Source of the DNA: Paracoccaceae bacterium
Lineage (GTDB): Bacteria > Pseudomonadota > Alphaproteobacteria > Rhodobacterales > Rhodobacteraceae
DNA: 64,000 nt
Assembly (NCBI GenBank): GCA_014654775.1
Contig: JACVZW010000059.1
Location: forward strand, 165,219-229,218
Direction of reading: 5' to 3'
Below the pieces are notes generated by a model, which saw nothing but the letters and a program-made list of their open reading frames with translations, ran no database searches and was not told the origin of the DNA. Within the stretch, counting starts at the first letter, position 1. Every line of letters starts with the position of its first letter. Of the stretch, positions 59,705 to 64,000 are shown piece by piece. A program made the position numbers and the translations under genes.

Positions 59705-59732
59705 GTAGGATGGGCAATACTGCCCATCCTAC
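59705..59732. repeat. Palindromic repeat, copy 3 (GTAGGATGGGC arms)
   Basis: The same arms as copy 2 with centre AATACT, 14 bases after it. It lies just before the pckA stop on the reverse strand. Tandem placement of two copies is notable. Confidence 0.75.
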
Positions 59733-59741
59733 GCGACAGGG

Positions 59742-61340
59742 TCAGCCGATGGCGGCGGCCTTCACGTCTTCGTCGATGAAGGGCACGTATTGTTCGAAGT
59801 TCTTCGAGAACATCTCGACCAGTTTCATCGCCTGCGCGTCATAGCCGCCCTTGTCGGACCATGTGTTGCGCGGGTCGAGGAGCGCGGTGTCCACGCCCGG
59901 CACGGCCACCGGCACGTCGAAGCCGAAATTCGGGTCGCGGCGGAATTCCACCGTGGCGAGCGAGCCGTCGAGCGCGGCGGAGAGCAGCGCGCGGGTGGCC
60001 TTGATCGGCATCCGCTTGCCCGTGCCATAGGCGCCGCCGGTCCAGCCGGTGTTGACCAGCCAGCAAGTGGCGCCGTGCTTGGCGATCTTGGCTTGCAGGA
60101 GCTTGCCATAGACTTCCGGGCGGCGGGGCATGAAGGGCGCGCCAAAGCAGGTGGAGAAGGTGGGTTGCGGTTCGGTCACGCCGCGTTCCGTGCCAGCCAC
60201 CTTGGCGGTGAAGCCGGACAGGAAGTGGTACATCGCCTGCGCAGGCGTCAGCCGCGAGATGGGCGGCAGGACGCCGAAGGCATCGCAGGTGAGCATGATG
60301 ATGTTCTTGGGGTGCCCGCCGAGCCCGGTGGCCGAGGCGTTGGAGATGAAGTCCAGCGGATAGGCGCAGCGGGTGTTGGCGGTCAGGCTGTCATCGGTGA
60401 AGTCGAGTTCCAGCGTTTCCGGGTCGTAGACCATGTTTTCCACCACGGTCGAGAAATGGTGGGTGGTGGCGTAGATCTCGGGTTCCGCTTCGGGGTCGAG
60501 GTTGATCGTCTTGGCGTAGCAGCCGCCTTCGAAGTTGAAGGAGCCGCGGTCGGACCAGCCGTGTTCGTCATCGCCGATCAGGATGCGGTCGGGGGCGGCG
60601 GAGAGGGTGGTCTTGCCGGTGCCGGACAGGCCGAAGAAGACGGCGGTGTCGACCGGGTTGCCGATGGCGTGGTTGGCCGAGCAATGCATCGGCATCACGC
60701 CTTTTTCGGGCAGGATGTAGTTGAGGAGCGTGAAGACCGATTTCTTGTTTTCGCCTGCATAGGCGGTGTTGGCGATCAGGATCAGCTTCTTGTCGAAGTG
60801 GAAGGCGATGACGGTTTCACTGCGGCAGCCATGGCGTGCGGGATCGGCCTTGAAGCTGGGGCAGTTGATGATGGTCCATTCGGGGACGAAGCTGTCGAGC
60901 TCTGCACGGTCCGGGCGGCGCAGGAGGTGGCGGATGAAGAGGCCATGCCATGCGAGTTCCGTCACCACGCGCACGTCGAGACGGTGAACGGGGTCAGCCC
61001 CGGCATAGAGATCCTGAACGAAGTAGTCGCGCCCCTTCATATGGGCGAGCATGTCGGCATGTAGGCGGTCGAAGCCTTCGGGCGGCATAGGCGCGTTGTT
61101 GTCCCACCAGATCGTGTTTTCGACGGATGCGGTGCGGACGACGTGCTTGTCCTTGGGCGAGCGGCCGGTGAACTGGCCGGTGGAGACGAGGAAGGCGCCG
61201 CCCTTGCCGAGGCGGCCTTCGCCGCGCTTGACCGCCTCTTCGACGAGGCTGTGTTCGAGGAAGTTGTAATAGACGTTCCCGAGACCGGTGATGCCTTGAT
61301 GTGCCAATTCCTGCGCGGGGTTCACGCGACCGTTCGTCAT
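59742..61340 (-). CDS. pckA: Phosphoenolpyruvate carboxykinase (ATP)
   Basis: PckA makes PEP from oxaloacetate in gluconeogenesis. The 532-residue protein has the P-loop [11 protein letters not shown], the [10 protein letters not shown] metal motif, RSPKDKHVV near the N-terminus and the [10 protein letters not shown] end. The start at 61340 ([14 protein letters not shown]) is the standard one. It diverges from chvI, whose product activates pckA in rhizobia and Agrobacterium; that link is established in those bacteria and inferred here. Confidence 0.97.
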   Translation of the reverse strand: MTNGRVNPAQELAHQGITGLGNVYYNFLEHSLVEEAVKRGEGRLGKGGAFLVSTGQFTGRSPKDKHVVRTASVENTIWWDNNAPMPPEGFDRLHADMLAHMKGRDYFVQDLYAGADPVHRLDVRVVTELAWHGLFIRHLLRRPDRAELDSFVPEWTIINCPSFKADPARHGCRSETVIAFHFDKKLILIANTAYAGENKKSVFTLLNYILPEKGVMPMHCSANHAIGNPVDTAVFFGLSGTGKTTLSAAPDRILIGDDEHGWSDRGSFNFEGGCYAKTINLDPEAEPEIYATTHHFSTVVENMVYDPETLELDFTDDSLTANTRCAYPLDFISNASATGLGGHPKNIIMLTCDAFGVLPPISRLTPAQAMYHFLSGFTAKVAGTERGVTEPQPTFSTCFGAPFMPRRPEVYGKLLQAKIAKHGATCWLVNTGWTGGAYGTGKRMPIKATRALLSAALDGSLATVEFRRDPNFGFDVPVAVPGVDTALLDPRNTWSDKGGYDAQAMKLVEMFSKNFEQYVPFIDEDVKAAAIG

Positions 61341-61709
61341 GCTGCAAGCTCCTCCGCCGGGCGTGCCCGGCCTTGTCGGTTCCCGAAAATGCCAACCCGG
61401 GCCAAAGGGTTGGATGGCATCCCCCGGGCCAAGGGGGGACGCCATGAAAGGGCTATAACACGTCGGTTGCGGTTGGGAACAGGTCGCTTCCGTTTCGTTA
61501 GCGCAACCACCCGGGGTTTAGCGCAACCATTCGTCAGGGTTGTGCGATCCTGCGGCAATTCGGCCAGTCTGTGGGTTTTGCGCGACGGTTTCGCCGCGCA
61601 AATGCCGTGATTCGCACATATCGGTTGATTCCCGGCGGCGGAAAAATGATCATGCCCGGCAAAAGAAAAGTCTTCGTGACTGGTATACGGGCAGCAAGGG
61701 ATAACCATT
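61341..61709. other. 369-bp pckA-chvI divergent intergenic region
   Basis: The region has no ORF. It includes the direct repeat of TTAGCGCAACCA, GGTTGCGGTTG on its left side and AGGGTTGTGC on the right, so several related half-sites. It must hold both promoters and is the obvious place for ChvI or other control of pckA. Confidence 0.55.
61498..61529. promoter_or_regulatory. Direct repeat of TTAGCGCAACCA, 20 bases apart
   Basis: Two identical 12-mers at 61498-61509 and 61518-61529. The 20-bp spacing places them on nearly the same face of the helix, as expected for a regulator bound as tandem dimers. Role inferred from position only. Confidence 0.5.
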
Positions 61710-62411
61710 ATGGCAAGGATCGCGCTTGTCGACGATGACAGGAACATCCTGACTTCGGTCGCTATGACTTTGGAAGCCGAAGGGTTCGAGGTCGAGACCT
61801 ACAATGACGGGCAGTCTGCACTGGACGCCTTCAACCGCCGCTTGCCGGACATGGCGGTGCTGGACATCAAGATGCCGCGCATGGACGGGATGGACCTGTT
61901 GCAGCGGCTGCGTCAGAAGACGACGATGCCGGTGATCTTCCTCACCTCGAAGGATGATGAGATCGACGAGGTTCTGGGCCTGCGCATGGGCGCGGATGAT
62001 TACGTGAAGAAGCCCTTCAGCCAGCGCCTGCTGGTGGAGCGCATCCGTGCGCTGCTGCGGCGGCAGGACGCCATCGCGACCGGCGAAGTGGCCACCACGG
62101 AAGAGACCAAGATCATGGAGCGGGGCAACCTGCGCATGGACCCGCTGCGCCATTCGGTGACCTGGAAGGGTCTGGATGTGGCGTTGACCGTGACGGAGTT
62201 CATGCTGCTGCAGGCGCTGGCCCAGCGGCCCGGTTTCGTGAAGAGCCGGGATCAGCTGATGGATGTGGCCTATGACGATCAGGTCTATGTCGATGACCGC
62301 ACCATCGACAGCCATATCAAGCGGCTGCGGAAGAAAATGCGTGCGGTGGACGAAAACTTTTCGGCCATCGAGACGTTGTATGGAATCGGTTATCGTTACA
62401 ACGAAGAGTAA
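61710..62411 (+). CDS. chvI: ChvI, OmpR-type response regulator
   Basis: A 233-residue regulator. The receiver domain has VDDDRNIL at the start, phosphoacceptor Asp52 in [12 protein letters not shown], and FLTSKDDE. The winged helix runs from about residue 130 with [21 protein letters not shown] and [16 protein letters not shown]. It pairs with ChvG; in related bacteria ChvG-ChvI senses envelope or acid stress and controls pckA. The stop is directly followed by the chvG ATG. Confidence 0.95.
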   Translation: MARIALVDDDRNILTSVAMTLEAEGFEVETYNDGQSALDAFNRRLPDMAVLDIKMPRMDGMDLLQRLRQKTTMPVIFLTSKDDEIDEVLGLRMGADDYVKKPFSQRLLVERIRALLRRQDAIATGEVATTEETKIMERGNLRMDPLRHSVTWKGLDVALTVTEFMLLQALAQRPGFVKSRDQLMDVAYDDQVYVDDRTIDSHIKRLRKKMRAVDENFSAIETLYGIGYRYNEE

Positions 62412-64000
62412 ATGACGGCAGCGCCACGCATCGGGAAAGAAGGACGGCGGGACCGTTCGGATGACGTCGTCCTTGGAGAGGACTGGACGTCAGGCGAGGG
62501 ACTCGTCGATCCGGCCCTGCGGGCAAGCCGGGATCGGCGCGGCGTGGTGTCGTTGAACCGGTCGCCTTTGGCGCGCAAGATCATCCTGTTCAACCTGCTG
62601 GCGCTTTTGGTGCTGGCGGGTGGGGTGATGTTCCTGAACCCGTTCCGCGAAAGCCTTGTCGTGCTGCGGCAAGAGGCGCTGATTGCCGAGACGCTGCTGG
62701 TGTCGGACGTGTTCGAGGCGGTGGTGGCCGAGACGGAGGCGCCGCTGGATGCCGAACGGGCGGGCCGCGTGCTGGAGACGGTGCAGGTGGGACCCGAGGG
62801 TGAGGCCTTCGTGATGCTGCCTGACGGGTCGCTGGCGGCGCGCAAGGTTGGGCAGCAGCGGATCGAGGGCGAGTTGCAGGTGCGGCCCACGCCCATCGTG
62901 GACACGCTGACGGCGGCATGGAACGGGGTGGCGGGGCTGTTCAAGCGCGCGACGCCGGAGGCCGAAGAGGTGGACCGCTTCGCGCTGGCGCGGGCGCTGT
63001 TTTCATCTGCGGTCCAGGGCCAAGGGGCACAGGTCGCGGGCCGCGCGTCGGATGGCGGGCGGCTGTTTGCCGTGGCGGAACCGGTGTTCCGGCAGGGTGA
63101 GGTGGTTGCCGTCGTGGTTCTGACCGGCGATCAGGGCGTGATCGACATTCTGGCCCGGGCCGAGCGCGAACAGGTTCTGCTGATCTTCATCGCCTCGCTG
63201 ATGGTGTCCTTTGGCTTGAGCCTGATGCTGGCCTCGACCATCGCCAATCCGCTGTCCGATCTGGCGGCGGCGGCGGAGTTGGGCCGTGACCGGGATGCGC
63301 GGAAGATGGCGCCCGGACGGGTGCGCATCCCTGATCTGGCTGCGCGGCCCGATGAGATCGGGCGGCTGTCGGTGGCCATGCGGGGCATGGTGGCGGCGCT
63401 GTATGACCGGATCGACGCGAATGAGCAATTCGCGGCCGATGTGGCGCATGAGATCAAGAACCCGCTGGCGAGCCTGCGGTCGGCCGTGGGCACGATGCGG
63501 CTGGCCAAGCGAGAGGATCAGAAGGAAAAGCTGCTGGATGTCATCGAGCATGACGTGCGGCGGCTGGACCGGTTGGTGAGTGACATCTCCAATGCCTCGC
63601 GGCTGGACAGCGAGTTGGTGAAGGAGGAGGAGGAGGAGTTCAACCTCGTCCGGACCCTGACCAACCTGTCGGAATATCTGGGCCAGCAGGCCAAGGAGAA
63701 GGGCGTCGAGTTCATCACCGATTTCCCCGGCGAGCCGATCCTGATCCGCGGGCTTGAGGCGCGGTTGGCGCAGGTCTTTGTGAACCTGATCACCAATGCC
63801 ATCAGCTTTTGCGAGGATGGCGATGCGGTGCGCATCTGGGCGCGTCGGCGCGAGAACCGGGTGCTGATCGTGGTGGAAGATACCGGGCCGGGCATCCCGG
63901 AACAGGCGTTGACCAAGGTGTTCAAGCGGTTCTACAGCGAACGTCCGCAGGTCCAGTTCGGCGAGCATTCGGGGCTGGGTCTGGCGATTTCCAAGCAGAT
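62412..64000 (+). CDS. chvG: ChvG, sensor histidine kinase, C-terminus beyond the right edge
   Basis: An open frame of 529 codons without stop, cut by the window edge. The N-terminus has a charged 50-residue cytoplasmic tail, then a membrane helix (KIILFNLLALLVLAGGVMFL). A periplasmic sensor part (about 85-235) is followed by a second helix (VLLIFIASLMVSFGLSLMLAS), HAMP, and HisKA with phosphorylated His346 (ADVAHEIKNPL). The ATPase domain follows with DTGPGIPEQA and HSGLGLAISKQ. The usual length is about 560-600 residues, so only the last few dozen are missing. It starts one base after the chvI stop. Confidence 0.93.
   Translation, partial: MTAAPRIGKEGRRDRSDDVVLGEDWTSGEGLVDPALRASRDRRGVVSLNRSPLARKIILFNLLALLVLAGGVMFLNPFRESLVVLRQEALIAETLLVSDVFEAVVAETEAPLDAERAGRVLETVQVGPEGEAFVMLPDGSLAARKVGQQRIEGELQVRPTPIVDTLTAAWNGVAGLFKRATPEAEEVDRFALARALFSSAVQGQGAQVAGRASDGGRLFAVAEPVFRQGEVVAVVVLTGDQGVIDILARAEREQVLLIFIASLMVSFGLSLMLASTIANPLSDLAAAAELGRDRDARKMAPGRVRIPDLAARPDEIGRLSVAMRGMVAALYDRIDANEQFAADVAHEIKNPLASLRSAVGTMRLAKREDQKEKLLDVIEHDVRRLDRLVSDISNASRLDSELVKEEEEEFNLVRTLTNLSEYLGQQAKEKGVEFITDFPGEPILIRGLEARLAQVFVNLITNAISFCEDGDAVRIWARRRENRVLIVVEDTGPGIPEQALTKVFKRFYSERPQVQFGEHSGLGLAISKQ

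Noticed and set aside
1..64000. tRNA, rRNA, insertion sequences, prophage
   Set aside because: I looked for TTCGA-type T-loops with acceptor pairing, transposase motifs and phage structural genes, and found none I could support.

Overview
This 64 kb window is a GC-rich, densely packed, chromosome-like segment of an alphaproteobacterium, most likely a member of the Rhodobacteraceae (Rhodobacter/Gemmobacter/Tabrizicola-like). The pointers are the divergent pckA / chvI-chvG arrangement at the right end, an acyl-CoA dehydrogenase of the (2S)-methylsuccinyl-CoA dehydrogenase type (ethylmalonyl-CoA pathway), a GTTC-N7-GTTC SOS box of the alphaproteobacterial kind, secreted Hint-domain proteins, and short dispersed intergenic repeats of a type common in this family. 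I see no rRNA, tRNA, CRISPR array, insertion sequence or prophage. Nearly all the DNA is housekeeping or ordinary accessory coding sequence.

Layout. 0-6.8 kb: a HAD hydrolase cut by the left edge, clpS, a lower-GC methyltransferase in a loose intergenic setting, an RsmC-like methyltransferase, an SDR protein lacking its catalytic lysine, a lipoprotein, hemF and two genes of unknown function. 6.8-10 kb: an EamA transporter downstream of hemE, with hemC divergent. The short hemE-hemC gap carries a TGT-N12-ACA palindrome of the PpsR/CrtJ type. 10-18 kb: an MFS exporter and FAD-linked oxidase pair, a GDSL esterase whose start codon overlaps that of a divergent ABC ATPase/FtsX-like permease pair, and a CPA2 antiporter. 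18-25 kb: a YcaQ-like protein, an MltB-type transglycosylase, RNase R, a GNAT protein and dapE. 25-30 kb: the most distinctive locus, with two paralogous choice-of-anchor-L/Hint proteins around a third Hint-like protein whose catalytic residues are gone. 30-36 kb: dapD, a LOG-family protein, a ccdAB toxin-antitoxin pair, then an SOS-boxed dnaE2 that lacks its C-terminal domain. 36-42.5 kb: small metabolic genes and an orphan type I secretion ABC/HlyD pair. 42.8-48.6 kb: mlaA-mlaC, a PBP1A-type synthase and glnK-amtB. 48.7-53 kb: an aminotransferase, a sulfurtransferase, smpB, an EamA transporter and dapA. 53-59.7 kb: a soluble lytic transglycosylase, an MFS protein, mcd and a TauE/SafE permease. 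59.7-64 kb: pckA divergent from chvI-chvG, chvG being cut by the right edge.

How the parts fit. Three lysine/diaminopimelate genes (dapE, dapD, dapA) and three haem genes (hemF, hemE, hemC) are scattered rather than in single operons. Cell-wall functions recur (two lytic transglycosylases, PBP1A, DAP synthesis, mla genes). The type I exporter has no adjacent substrate; the Hint proteins 10 kb away are plausible but unproven clients. Several intergenic repeat families link distant parts of the window. The most unusual is a 104-bp element with four TGTG cores at exact 12-bp intervals, present at 9.9 kb and again at 58.7 kb.
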